From: Halosimplex halophilum
GTDB lineage: Archaea > Halobacteriota > Halobacteria > Halobacteriales > Haloarculaceae
Assembly (NCBI RefSeq): GCF_004698125.1
Contig: NZ_ML214298.1
Location: forward strand, 744,001 to 808,000
DNA length: 64,000 bases
Reading direction: 5' to 3'
Shown here: one piece after another, positions 53,101 through 61,353 of the stretch
Position numbering within the stretch: position 1 is the stretch's first letter
How the letters are laid out: each line of letters opens with the position of its first letter
The notes under the pieces: model-generated
Told to the model about the DNA's origin: nothing
The model's input: the letters and a program-made list of their open reading frames with translations, nothing else
Database searches by the model: none
Position numbers and translations under genes: made by a program

Positions 53101-54472
53101 CGGGTCGCCGGAGGAGCCGTGGGGGATCCTCGGCACCCACGACACCGAGCCGGCGAGCGTCTCACGGCAGGACGTGAACTTCGTCCAGTCGGTGGCGACG
53201 GTGCTGGCGACGGCGATCAACCGCCGCCGCTACGAGGAGCGGCTGGTCAGCCAGCGCGAGCAGCTGGCGGCGCTCAACAGCCTCAACGAGGTCGTCAACG
53301 GGATCACCGACGCCGTCGTCGACCAGTCGACCCGCGAGGAGATCGAGCGGACGGTCTGCGAACATCTCGCCGCGGCCGACTCCTACCGCTTCGCCTGGAT
53401 CGGCGAGGTCGACACCGCCAGCCAGACCGTCGATCCGCGGGCGAAGGCCGGCACGGACGGGTACCTGGAGGGGATGACGATCACCGTCGACCCGGACGAC
53501 GAGCGCAGCGGCGGTCCGACCGGGCGGGCGTTCCGGACCGGGGAGATGCAGGTCACCCGGGACATCCAGGCCAGCGACGCCCACGACCCCTGGCGCGAGC
53601 GCGTCGACAGCTACGGCGTCCGGTCGTCGGCGGCGATCCCGATCGTCCACGAGGGGACGACCTACGGCGTCCTGAACGTCTACGCCGGCCGTCCCGACGC
53701 CTTCGAGGGCCAGGAGCGGACGGTCCTCGCCCAGCTCGGCGAGGTCGTCGGCCACGCCATCGCCGCCGCCGAGCGCAAGCAGGCGCTGCTGTCCGACGAG
53801 GTGGTCGAGCTGGACTTCCAGATCACCGACCTCTTCGAGGCGCTGGACCTCGACGAGCAACCCGGGGGGCGGTTCTCGTTCGACCACGTCGTCTCCGTCG
53901 GCGACGACGAGTTCCTCGTCTACGGGACGGTCTCGCCCGAGGCGGTCGACACCATCGAGGAACTGGTCGAGCAGCTCCCCCACTGGGCCGACGTGTCCTT
54001 CGACGAGGCGGAGACCGACGGCGAGGACGCGCGCGACCGCGGGTTCGAACTCCGGGTGGTCGAGCCGCCCGTGCTGTCGACGCTCGCGTCGCTCGGCGGG
54101 TCGGTCGAGGAGGCCGTCTTCGAGGACGGCGACTACCGGATGACGCTGCACGTCTCGCCGAGTACGGACGTGCGACAGGTCATCGAGGCCGTGACCGAGG
54201 CCTACCCCCAGGCGACGATGCTGCGCCGCCAGCAGGTGGCCACGGAGGACGCCCAGGCCCGCCCGACGCGGTCGCTGTTAGAGGGGCTGACCGACCGCCA
54301 GCGCACCACGCTGGAGGCCGCCTACCACGCCGGCTTCTTCGAGTGGCCCCGCGACGCCTCCGGCGAGGACGTGGCCGAGTCGCTGCAGGTCTCCCCGCCC
54401 ACCTTCCACCAGCACCTCCGCAAGGCCGAGGGCAAGGTGTTCGGCGGCCTCTTCGAGGGAGACGCGGACTGA
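50159..54472 (+). CDS. Multi-PAS/GAF sensor regulator with Bat-type HTH
   Basis: A 1437-residue soluble sensory regulator. It begins with a winged helix (TSEVADSLGLGRRSTYDRLD, about 27-60), followed by six PAS domains (starting about 95, 230, 360, 500, 620 and 745). The fifth and sixth are clearly related to each other (YERIVETV-E/D-DGIY). Two GAF domains follow (GRRALEERDLDALMAEAAEE and STREEIERTVCEHLAAADSY). The end is the bacterio-opsin-activator N-domain and HTH_10 (LTDRQRTTLEAAYHAGFFEW, VSPPTFHQHLRKAEGK). It has no kinase domain, so it is probably a direct redox, light or ligand-sensing transcription factor. ATG 50159 follows a GTG by three bases. Confidence 0.9.
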   Translation: MESHGLTEGLRETLAAFDGGGEPRTTSEVADSLGLGRRSTYDRLDRLVERGYLRTKKVGASARVWWRPADPDPDGAGRGGPDGADTADPDWPAAAESLVADVLGTVDVGVFVLDADYEVRWVNDAVERYFGVDRADLLGRDKGALLDERIAPAVADSAAFADRVRATYDEGVGEQRFECRVTAGDGREERWLEHRSQPIESGAYAGGRVELYVDVTERKRAELSLRDQRDQFESLVDAVEEYAIFRLDTDGHVETWNPGVERLKGYEAEEIVGEHLSTFYTEADREAGVPERNLATAAERGWIEDEGWRVRADGTRFWANVTITAIYDDGDLDGFAKITRDMTERREFERELRRERDLLERVFDAIPVGVAVLDEAGEPVRMNDRTRRYLGIGGSADAESAGGEESTKLPPGTVHDADGEPVPPGERPYERPLRTGEPVRDWVGRFDLPDLGERWLSIDAVPLTDDGAVERVVVSAEDVTQLKEQAERLERRRADLEHELDEVLERIDDGFFALDEDWRFSYVNDRAAALLDRDRHELVGRNVWDAFPEAVGTTFQEHYERARETGESVSFEAYFPPLATWFEVSAHPSESGLSVYFRDVSERKARERELERYERIVETVEDGIYVVDEDGYFTQVNETYAAMVGRDPEELVGSHVSTVVDGEVAAAARRLEDALAVDDRATATLEATLSGPDGEEWVGEATFSLMDADAPADAEDGGHERIAVVRDITERKERERELEQYERIVETVDDGIYALDDDGRFVLVNDAFCEMLGYERDELLGMEPTAIYDEEYAPVVEERAEAVAAGEREAATIEFELHRKDGTAVPVETRYEPFPYGDGLGRCGVVRDISERLDRQRELQRRVRQQAVVTELGRRALEERDLDALMAEAAEEVATTLGNDYCKVLELDDDGAELLLRQGVGWDEGLVGEATVSAVEDDSQASYTLQSGDPVVVEDLRSENRFGGPDLLRDHGVRSGISVVIGSPEEPWGILGTHDTEPASVSRQDVNFVQSVATVLATAINRRRYEERLVSQREQLAALNSLNEVVNGITDAVVDQSTREEIERTVCEHLAAADSYRFAWIGEVDTASQTVDPRAKAGTDGYLEGMTITVDPDDERSGGPTGRAFRTGEMQVTRDIQASDAHDPWRERVDSYGVRSSAAIPIVHEGTTYGVLNVYAGRPDAFEGQERTVLAQLGEVVGHAIAAAERKQALLSDEVVELDFQITDLFEALDLDEQPGGRFSFDHVVSVGDDEFLVYGTVSPEAVDTIEELVEQLPHWADVSFDEAETDGEDARDRGFELRVVEPPVLSTLASLGGSVEEAVFEDGDYRMTLHVSPSTDVRQVIEAVTEAYPQATMLRRQQVATEDAQARPTRSLLEGLTDRQRTTLEAAYHAGFFEWPRDASGEDVAESLQVSPPTFHQHLRKAEGKVFGGLFEGDAD

Positions 54473-54493
54473 ATCCGCCGGACCGCGGCGGGG

Positions 54494-55408
54494 TCACTCC
54501 TCGTCCCGGTCGAGCGCCCCCAGCACGCCCCGGACGTTCATCGCCACCTCGGCGTCGGCCTTCTCGCGGCCCCACACCGCCCGCTCGGCGTCGGCCTCCG
54601 CGACGAAGTGGTCGACCACCGCCGCGTCGTCGCCCAGTTCGGCCCGTTTCGCCGCGACCGCCTCGACCCACGAGTCCAGCACGTCGGCGTAGCGGTCGAG
54701 CTTGTCGCCAGTTTCGGCCGGACCGAAGTGGGCGTAGCAGAGGACCTCGGGGTCGATCGCGCGGAGCGCGTCGACGTCGGCCTGACAGCCCTCGGGGTCG
54801 AAGTTCGGCGGCGGGCTCGTCGGGAAGATCTCGCCGGGCCCGGGCGCGTAGATGCCCGCCGCGTCGGCGGTGAAGACGGCGTCGTTCGCGGGGTCGTGGA
54901 AGACGACCTGGTGGGGGGCGTGGCCCGGCGCGTGGTACACGTCCAGCGCGTGGTCGCCCAGGTCGATCGCGTCCCCGTCCTCGATCTCGGTGACTCGCTC
55001 CTCGGGGACGGGCTCGGGTTCGGTGTAGAACTCGATCTGGTCGCCGACCGCCGACTTCGTGCCCGCCCAGAGCCGCTCGGGGTCGACCACGTGGGGCGCG
55101 CCGACCGGGTGGACGTACACCTCGGCGTTCGGGCACTCCTCGACGAGAAAGCCCGCCCCGCCGGCGTGGTCGAGGTGGACGTGTGTCAGCGCGATCACCT
55201 CGATGTCTCCGGGTTCGAGGCCGACCTCGCGGACCGCGTCGAGGACGCGCTCGTAGTTGGTCCCGATGCCGCTGTCGACCAGGGCGGGCCGGTCGTCGTC
55301 GATCAGGTAGACCGCGCCGTACGCCTCGGTGTCGTACATCCCCGTGTCGACGTAGGAGAGATCCGTACAGTCGCCGACCGTCACCGCCGATACGTCGCCG
55401 ATGGCCAT
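54494..55408 (-). CDS. MBL-fold metallohydrolase
   Basis: A 304-residue metallo-beta-lactamase-fold protein. The zinc motif is HVHLDHAG (T-H-x-H-x-D-H type), then VYHAPGHAPHQVVFHD, AVFTADAAGIYAPG and a late CYAHFGPAETG His. The N-terminus VYLIDDDRPALVDSGIGTNYE is standard. Glyoxalase-II-like or related thioester/lactone hydrolase activity is likely. It is convergent with the Bat-type regulator (22 bases between stops). The last 60 residues are helical and acidic. Confidence 0.9.
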   Translation of the reverse strand: MAIGDVSAVTVGDCTDLSYVDTGMYDTEAYGAVYLIDDDRPALVDSGIGTNYERVLDAVREVGLEPGDIEVIALTHVHLDHAGGAGFLVEECPNAEVYVHPVGAPHVVDPERLWAGTKSAVGDQIEFYTEPEPVPEERVTEIEDGDAIDLGDHALDVYHAPGHAPHQVVFHDPANDAVFTADAAGIYAPGPGEIFPTSPPPNFDPEGCQADVDALRAIDPEVLCYAHFGPAETGDKLDRYADVLDSWVEAVAAKRAELGDDAAVVDHFVAEADAERAVWGREKADAEVAMNVRGVLGALDRDEE

Positions 55409-55534
55409 ACCCGATCCCCGGGCGGCGCGGACTAAACGGTTGGCGTCCCCTCCGACGCGGTGTCCGATCGTGTTGTGGGTGTCTCGGTTGCTTCCGGTCG
55501 GGTTGGTGTGGCCGGAAATCGAATGATCGCGACC

Positions 55535-56010
55535 GCGCGAGATAGCGAGCGGTGAATGCCTTCGGCGCGCTCGCTAGCAGTATTGGTGACCGCAGGGGAC
55601 AGCAGGCGCTGAAAGCCCTCGGCACGCTCGCTCTGAGTCAGAGTCACCGCAGACAGCAGACGATGAAAGCCTCGCCGCGCTCGCGGTCGCTGAGCGACAT
55701 ACCCTCGCGGCCGGAGGCCGCTTCGGGTAGGGGTCACTCAGGCGACTATCGGCGCGAGCCCGCCTCGCCCGTTCAGTCCGCCAGGGACCGCAACCGCACA
55801 GCGACCGCACCGCCCCGCACAGCACCACAACGGGCCACGAGCCTTCCCAGCCGATTGCGCTTCTCGGCCTGCGGCCTGCGATGGCTCATCCCTCGCGCGG
55901 CTACGGTCGCGCGCACGAGAGCGCGCCAACGGCAGAGCAAGCGCTGACGGCCCATCTGAATCGCAAGCGATTCCGAGACGACAGCGCGCGCCGACTGCAC
56001 CGCAACGGTT
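55535..56010 (+). repeat. Dispersed repeat R2 (homologous to R1 at 11455-11900)
   Basis: About 480 bases in the gap before hel308. It starts with three tandem units whose GAAAGCC/GAATGCC marks lie at 55554, 55611 and 55665 (57 and 54 bases apart). Blocks shared with R1 follow in the same order: 55676-55696 (21 identical), 55761-55790 (29 of 30) and 55809-55826 (18 identical), then the CCCAGCCGATT and CATCCCTCGCGCGG regions. The remaining gap from 55409 contains no gene I can support. A minus-strand frame resembling one in R1 exists but may not be coding. Confidence 0.75.
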
Positions 56011-56105
56011 CTCACCCCATCCGCGCCCTCGGTGCGCGAGGAGATCCCCGGTCGGAAAAGACGGTCCCGACAGTTTAAATCACGGAGCGCGCTACACCGG
56101 ACACA

Positions 56106-58550
56106 ATGGACGTCGCGGACATCCCGGGCGTGCCCGAGTGGTTGCCCGAGCACCTGCGCGGGGACGGCATCGAGTCGCTGTACCCCCCGCAGGCCGAGGC
56201 CGTCGACGCCGGCGTCACCGAGGGCGAGAACCTCGTCGCCAGCGTCCCGACGGCCAGCGGGAAGACGCTCGTCGCCACGCTCGCCATGCTCGCCTCCGTC
56301 GAGCGCGGGGGGAAGGCGCTGTACATCGTCCCCCTGCGCGCGCTGGCGAGCGAGAAGCGCGAGGAGTTCGAACAGTTCGAGCAGTACGGCCTCGACGTGG
56401 GCGTCTCGACCGGCAACTACGAGTCCGAGGGCGGCTGGCTCGCGACGAAGGACATCGTGGTCGCCACCAGCGAGAAGGTCGACTCCCTCGTCAGGAACGA
56501 CGCGCCGTGGCTCGACGAGTTGACCTGCGTGGTCTCCGACGAGGTCCACCTCGTCGACGACGGCGAGCGCGGCCCCACGCTGGAGGTGACGCTGGCGAAG
56601 CTGCGCCAGCTCAATCCCGACCTGCAGACGGTGGCGCTGTCGGCGACGATCGGCAACGCCGAGGCGCTCGCCGAGTGGCTCGACGCCGCGCTCGTGGACT
56701 CGGAGTGGCGCCCCATCGAGCTGAAGAAGGGGGTCCACTACGGCCAGGCGCTGCACCTGGAGGACGGGAGCCAGAGCGAACTCCCGGTCCGCAACTCCGA
56801 GAAACCGACCGCGGCGATCGTCCGCGACACGCTGGAGGACGAGGGGTCGACGCTGGTGTTCGTCAACTCCCGGCGCAACGCCGAGGCCGCGGCCGGGCGG
56901 CTCGCCTCGACGGTCGAACCGCACCTCACGGCCGACGAGCGCGACCGGCTCGCCGACATCGCGGCGGAGATCCGGGAGGTGAGCGACACGGAGACGAGCG
57001 ACGACCTCGCCGATGCCGTCGAGCAGGGCGCGGCGTTCCACCACGCCGGCCTCGCCAGCGGCCACCGCTCGCTCGTCGAGGACGCCTTCCGCGACCGGCT
57101 CGTCAAGGTCGTCTCGGCGACGCCGACGCTCGCGGCGGGTGTCAACACCCCCTCGCGGCGCGTCGTGGTCCGCGACTGGCGCCGCTACGACGGCACCGCC
57201 GGCGGGATGCAGCCGCTGTCGGTGCTGGAGGTCCACCAGATGATGGGGCGGGCGGGCCGTCCCGGGCTGGACCCCTACGGCGAGGCGCTGCTGATCGCCA
57301 ACAGCCACGACGAGCTCGACGAGCTGTTCGAGCGCTACGTCTGGGCCGACCCCGAGCCCGTCGAGTCGAAACTCGCCGCCGAGCCCGCGCTGCGGACCCA
57401 CATCCTCGCCACCGTCGCCTCCGGGTTCGCCAACTCCCGCGAGGGGCTGCTGGAGTTCCTCGAGGGGACGCTGTACGCCTCCCAGACGACCGAGCGCGGC
57501 CGGCTCGAGCGCGTGATGGACGACATGATCGAGTACCTCGAACGGAACGAGTTCATGGAGCGCGACGGCGACGACCTGACCGCGACATCGCTGGGCCACA
57601 CCGTCTCGCGGCTCTACCTCGACCCGATGAGCGCCGCGGAGATCATCGACGGCCTGCGCGCCTGGAAGCGCGGCGACGGACGGGCGCGGTCGGACGACGG
57701 ACCGAACGCGGCCGAGCGCCCGGTCGGCGACGACGCCGAGGGCGAGGCCGACGCGCCCGCCGACGGCGAGGAGCCGCCGGGCTTTACGACCGCGAGCGAC
57801 CTCGCCGAGGAGGACAGCGACGAGGGGGAGACCGAGCGGCCGGACCCGACCGCGATGGGGCTGTACCACCTCGTGGCGCGCACGCCGGACATGTACGAGC
57901 TGTACCTGCGCTCGGGGGACGAGGAGGAGTACCAGATGCTGGCCTTCGAGCGCGAGGAGGAGTTCCTGGGGTCGATGCCCAGCGAGTTCGACCCGGCCTT
58001 CGAGGACTGGCTGTCGGCGCTGAAGACCGCGCGGATGCTCGAAGACTGGGCCAGCGAGGTCGACGAGGAGGCGATCACCGACCGCTACGACGTCGGTCCC
58101 GGCGACGTGCGCGGCAAGGTCGAGACCGCCCAGTGGCTGCTCGGCGCCGCGGAGTCGCTCGCGGGGGAACTCGGCCTCGGGCTCGCGCCGGCGATCCGCG
58201 AGGCGCGCGTCCGGGCCGAACACGGCGTCCGCGAGGAGCTGACCGACCTCGCCGGCGTCCGCGGCGTCGGCCGCAAGCGCGCCCGCCGGCTCTACGACGC
58301 GGGCATCGAGGACCGCGCCGCCCTCCGGGAGGCCGACAAGTCGGTCGTGCTGGGCGCCCTGCGCGGCCGCGAGCGGACGGCCGAGACGGTCCTGGAGAAC
58401 GCCGGCCACTGCGACCCCTCGATGGACGGCGTCGAGCCCGACGCGAGCGCCCGCCCGGACGGCGACGGCGCGGGCGGCGATAGCGGGGCGGTCGACGCGG
58501 GCGGCGAACCGGGCGACGAGGAGGACCAGTCGAGCCTGGGTGACTTCTGA
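56106..58550 (+). CDS. hel308: ATP-dependent DNA helicase Hel308
   Basis: Superfamily 2 3'-5' helicase that processes stalled forks. The 814 residues contain Walker A PTASGKT (48-54), DEVH at 145-148, [53 protein letters not shown] and the [10 protein letters not shown] motif. The late helix-hairpin-helix ([19 protein letters not shown]) is normal. Distinctive features are an acidic insertion (about 520-580) and an acidic tail ending QSSLGDF, which resembles a PCNA-interacting Q-x-x-L-x-x-F peptide. The ATG at 56106 sits right after TTTAAATCA, a good promoter. The next gene, cgi121, begins about 45 bases later. Confidence 0.95.
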   Translation: MDVADIPGVPEWLPEHLRGDGIESLYPPQAEAVDAGVTEGENLVASVPTASGKTLVATLAMLASVERGGKALYIVPLRALASEKREEFEQFEQYGLDVGVSTGNYESEGGWLATKDIVVATSEKVDSLVRNDAPWLDELTCVVSDEVHLVDDGERGPTLEVTLAKLRQLNPDLQTVALSATIGNAEALAEWLDAALVDSEWRPIELKKGVHYGQALHLEDGSQSELPVRNSEKPTAAIVRDTLEDEGSTLVFVNSRRNAEAAAGRLASTVEPHLTADERDRLADIAAEIREVSDTETSDDLADAVEQGAAFHHAGLASGHRSLVEDAFRDRLVKVVSATPTLAAGVNTPSRRVVVRDWRRYDGTAGGMQPLSVLEVHQMMGRAGRPGLDPYGEALLIANSHDELDELFERYVWADPEPVESKLAAEPALRTHILATVASGFANSREGLLEFLEGTLYASQTTERGRLERVMDDMIEYLERNEFMERDGDDLTATSLGHTVSRLYLDPMSAAEIIDGLRAWKRGDGRARSDDGPNAAERPVGDDAEGEADAPADGEEPPGFTTASDLAEEDSDEGETERPDPTAMGLYHLVARTPDMYELYLRSGDEEEYQMLAFEREEEFLGSMPSEFDPAFEDWLSALKTARMLEDWASEVDEEAITDRYDVGPGDVRGKVETAQWLLGAAESLAGELGLGLAPAIREARVRAEHGVREELTDLAGVRGVGRKRARRLYDAGIEDRAALREADKSVVLGALRGRERTAETVLENAGHCDPSMDGVEPDASARPDGDGAGGDSGAVDAGGEPGDEEDQSSLGDF

Positions 58551-58596
58551 TGGGCGGAGAGCGTGCCGCGGGCGCTTCCCTGCGGGGTGAGACTCG

Positions 58597-59124
58597 GTGG
58601 AACTGATCGAGGGGGTCGCGATCGTCGACGACCTCGACGCGTTCGTCGCGCGCCTGGGCGAGGTCGGTGACGAGCACGGCGCGACGGTCCAGGCGTTCGA
58701 CGCGCGCTCCGTCGTCGACCGCGCGCACCTCGAACGGGCGGTCGAACTCGCCGACCGGGCGCTGGCCCGCGGCGAGAACGTCGCCCGCGACCGCGGGATG
58801 GAGATCCTGCTGTACGCCGCCGGCACCCGCCAGATCGACCGCGCGCTCGAACTCGGCGTGGGCGAGGGCGAGTGCCCGGCGGTCGTCCTCGTCGACGCCC
58901 GCGAGGGGTCCGAAGCCACCCCGGAGGACGAACGACGGGCGGCCGCGGCCGTCCGAGACCTCGACGGCCCGGGTCGGATCGAGCCGGCGGAGACGCTCGG
59001 CGCGTACGACGCCGCGCGGGTCCGCGAGTACTTCGAGGTGAGCGACGCGGAACTCGACGCGGTCGAGGGGACGCTGGCCGACGTCGTCCGCGAGCGGGTC
59101 GCGCTGCTGGACGTGGAGAAGTGA
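58597..59124 (+). CDS. cgi121: KEOPS complex subunit Cgi121
   Basis: Subunit of KEOPS, the complex that makes N6-threonylcarbamoyladenosine in tRNA; Cgi121 binds the tRNA 3' end. The 175 residues start from GTG 58597 (V-E-L-I-E-G) and include VQAFDARSVVDRAHLERAVE, NVARDRGMEILLYAAGTRQI, RALELGVGEGECPAVVLVD and the C-terminal VSDAELDAVEGTLADVVRERV. The I-L-L-Y-x-A-x-x-R-Q-I core is family-typical. It follows hel308 by about 45 bases and is probably co-transcribed, an association of replication repair and tRNA modification genes. Confidence 0.9.
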   Translation: MELIEGVAIVDDLDAFVARLGEVGDEHGATVQAFDARSVVDRAHLERAVELADRALARGENVARDRGMEILLYAAGTRQIDRALELGVGEGECPAVVLVDAREGSEATPEDERRAAAAVRDLDGPGRIEPAETLGAYDAARVREYFEVSDAELDAVEGTLADVVRERVALLDVEK

Positions 59125-59182
59125 GTACCGGGGAGCGGGAACGGCCGCCACCCGTTTATATCCGGGCGGCGAACCCCCGTGT

Positions 59183-59629
59183 ATGTACGAGGACATCCTC
59201 GTTCCGACGGACGGGAGCGCGGGCGCCAGCGCGGCGCTCGACGAGGCGATCGACCTGGCCGGGCAGTTCGGCGCGACGGTCCACTCGCTGTACGTCGTCG
59301 ACGTGGCGTCGCTGGGCACCGAAGCCGGCGCCGTCGACGTGGTCGAGTCGTTCGAGCAGATGGGCGAGAACGCGACGGAGGCCGCGGCGACGCGGGCGCG
59401 CGACGCCGGCGTCGAGGCGACGGGCTCGGTCGCGACCGGCACCCCTCACCGGGCGATCCTCGACTACGTCGACGACAACGGGATCGACCTGGTCGTCATG
59501 GGCACCCACGGGCGTACCGGCCTCGAACGGTACCTCCTCGGTAGCGTCACCGAGAAGGTCGTCCGCACCGCCGAGGTGCCGGTGCTGACCGTCCGGGCGG
59601 ATGAGGACGAGCCGGAAGACGACGAGTAG
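59183..59629 (+). CDS. Universal stress protein UspA-type
   Basis: A 148-residue UspA protein: N-terminal ILVPTDGSAGASAALDEAID, and the ATP-binding GTHGRTGLERYLLGSVTEKV (G-x2-G-x9-G-S/T) near the end, which predicts nucleotide binding. A short acidic tail follows. It starts 58 bases after cgi121, with the AT-rich TTTATATCC just before the ATG as promoter. The second UspA gene lies 64 bases downstream, so a tandem pair. Confidence 0.9.
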   Translation: MYEDILVPTDGSAGASAALDEAIDLAGQFGATVHSLYVVDVASLGTEAGAVDVVESFEQMGENATEAAATRARDAGVEATGSVATGTPHRAILDYVDDNGIDLVVMGTHGRTGLERYLLGSVTEKVVRTAEVPVLTVRADEDEPEDDE

Positions 59630-59693
59630 CGACCCCGGTCCCAGACGACCTGCCGGAGAAAGGCTCAGGGCCGTCGGCAGCGTAGGTCCGGGT

Positions 59694-60143
59694 ATGCGCT
59701 TCGCAGTCGCGATAGACGGCTCAGCGGAGAGTGACCGGGCGCTCGACCACGCCGTCGAGATGGCGACCGCCGCCGGGGCCGAGCTGACGGCCGTCCACTC
59801 GGTCGACCCCGACGTGTACGACACCGGCGGGGCCGAGCCGCCGGCCTCGGCCAGCGAGTACGACGACCGGCTGATCGTCGAGAGCGTCGACGACGCCGAG
59901 CGGCGCGGCGAGCGCCTGCTGGACGACGCGGTCGAGCGCGCGGCCGATTCGGGACTCGACGTCGACGCCGAGTTGCTGTACGGCGACCCGGTGCGGACGA
60001 TCCCGGACTTCGCGACCGCCGAGGGCTACGACGGCGTCTTCGTCGGCCACCGCGGCCTCTCGGAGGCCCAGGAGCGCGTCCTCGGCAGCGTCGCGAAGGG
60101 GATCGTCGAGCGGTCGTCGCTGCCGGTGACCGTCGTCCGCTGA
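59694..60143 (+). CDS. Universal stress protein UspA-type
   Basis: A 149-residue UspA: VAIDGSAESDRALDHAVEMA at the start and VGHRGLSEAQERVLGSVAKGI near the end, where the ATP loop G-x2-G reads GHRGLSE, slightly altered. In between lies the insertion YDTGGAEPPASASEYDDRL. ATG 59694 starts at the first strand; an upstream ATG at 59601 overlaps the previous gene. It ends one base before the stop of the opposite-strand coaD gene, so the two are tail to tail. Confidence 0.88.
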   Translation: MRFAVAIDGSAESDRALDHAVEMATAAGAELTAVHSVDPDVYDTGGAEPPASASEYDDRLIVESVDDAERRGERLLDDAVERAADSGLDVDAELLYGDPVRTIPDFATAEGYDGVFVGHRGLSEAQERVLGSVAKGIVERSSLPVTVVR

Positions 60144-60144
60144 C

Positions 60145-60690
60145 TCACTCGGTCGCCGACCGTTCGGACGCGGCGTCGTCGCTCGACCCCGACGCCGTCC
60201 CGTCCGACCCCTCGGAAGCCGAACCCTCGGAGCCGGGGAGGTCCCCGTGCTCGTCGATCTCGCCGGCGACGAGGCGGGTCGAGGAGATACGTTCGCCGTC
60301 GGCCGCGCGGACGAACGGGACGACGAACCCCTCGATCGGGTCGAGGTCCCGACGAGCGCGCTCGGCGTTGATGTCGGCGATCTCGTGGGCGGTCTCGGGC
60401 GAGACGACCAGCGCGTCGAGCGTCGAGTCCGTCGACGCGATGCCGTGCTCGTCGTGTAACTCCCGGATCTCCACGTCCCGGCCCCACTCGTCGAGCGCTT
60501 CGAGCTCCTGCCGGACCCGCTCGCGGCGCTCCGCGAAGTCGGGCACCGGTCGCTCGCGCTTGCCGCGGGCGAACGCGTCGCTCGTCAGTGCGACGAGGAC
60601 GCCCTCGTCGCCGCGTTCGAGCGCCGTGCGGAACAGCGCGCGGTGTCCGTCGTGGATCGGTCCGAACGTGCCGGCGACTGCGACGCGCAT
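60145..60690 (-). CDS. coaD: Archaeal phosphopantetheine adenylyltransferase
   Basis: Forms dephospho-CoA from 4'-phosphopantetheine and ATP. The 181 residues begin VAVAGTFGPIHDGHRALFR (T-F-x-x-x-H-x-G-H nucleotidyltransferase motif at 8-16). DEGVLVALTSDAF, LDALVVSPETAHE and the ISSTR signature near 135 follow. The last 35 residues are a Ser/Asp-rich haloarchaeal tail (GSEGSASEGSDG). ATG 60690 is natural. It is surrounded by UspA genes on both sides. Confidence 0.93.
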   Translation of the reverse strand: MRVAVAGTFGPIHDGHRALFRTALERGDEGVLVALTSDAFARGKRERPVPDFAERRERVRQELEALDEWGRDVEIRELHDEHGIASTDSTLDALVVSPETAHEIADINAERARRDLDPIEGFVVPFVRAADGERISSTRLVAGEIDEHGDLPGSEGSASEGSDGTASGSSDDAASERSATE

Positions 60691-60774
60691 ACCCGTCTCT
60701 CGGGCGCGGGCGAGAAGTGTCTCACGGGTGGATACGCAACGCGGTTCGCGCGCGGGACGAACGGGGAGCCGCGA

Positions 60775-61233
60775 CTATCGCCCGACGACGGCACCGGGCG
60801 CGACCACGGTGTCGGCGACCCGTTCGAGTTCACGCCGGACGCGGCCCGGGGGGCGCCGGCCGGCGATGACCACCGCGTCGGCGTCGATCTCGGCCGCGTA
60901 GGCGGGCAGTTCCTCGCTGGGTCGCCCGTGACAGCGCCGCGTGCGGACCGCGACGCCGCGCTCGCGGCCGCGGCGGTCGACGACCGCCAGCAGGTCGTGG
61001 CCCGCGTCCTCAACGCCGTCGACGACCAGCTCCGCGCTCGACAGCGCCGGCTCGCCGTAGCGGCCCGTGTCGACGACGTACAGCGCGTGGACCGTCCCGC
61101 CGGTCCGGGCCGCCAGGTCGAGCGCGTGGTCTATCGCCCGGTCGACTTTCCCCGTTCGGTCCCCCTCGGTCTCTCCGCCCCTCCCGTCCGCGGTCGCGCT
61201 CCCGTCAAGCGAGAGCAGGATGCGCTCGGTCAT
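60775..61233 (-). CDS. Universal stress protein UspA-like
   Basis: A 152-residue UspA-like protein: ILLSLDGSATADGRGGETEG with an inserted Gly/Glu-rich loop, HALDLAARTGGTVHALYVVD, then DADAVVIAGRRPPGRVRREL where the normal G-x2-G nucleotide loop is degenerate (GRRPPGR). This suggests loss of ATP binding. It is upstream of coaD on the same strand, with about 85 bases between. Third UspA gene within 2 kb. Confidence 0.8.
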   Translation of the reverse strand: MTERILLSLDGSATADGRGGETEGDRTGKVDRAIDHALDLAARTGGTVHALYVVDTGRYGEPALSSAELVVDGVEDAGHDLLAVVDRRGRERGVAVRTRRCHGRPSEELPAYAAEIDADAVVIAGRRPPGRVRRELERVADTVVAPGAVVGR

Positions 61234-61353
61234 CGTCCGGAGGGAGTCGGACGGGCGACAAATAGGTGCGAGACGGTTCGCGCGGCCGGGCGAACGGTAG
61301 CCACTGCCACACGCCGGGGGTAGGCTTTACTTGTCCGCTCGGCTAGCCGCGGT

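Noticed and set aside
55535-55700. The tandem units of R2 as a CRISPR array
   Set aside because: Only three diverged units with adjoining repeats and no unique spacers; no cas genes nearby.
55773-58919. A 1048-codon minus-strand frame opposite hel308
   Set aside because: Shadow frame; Hel308 motifs are complete on the plus strand.
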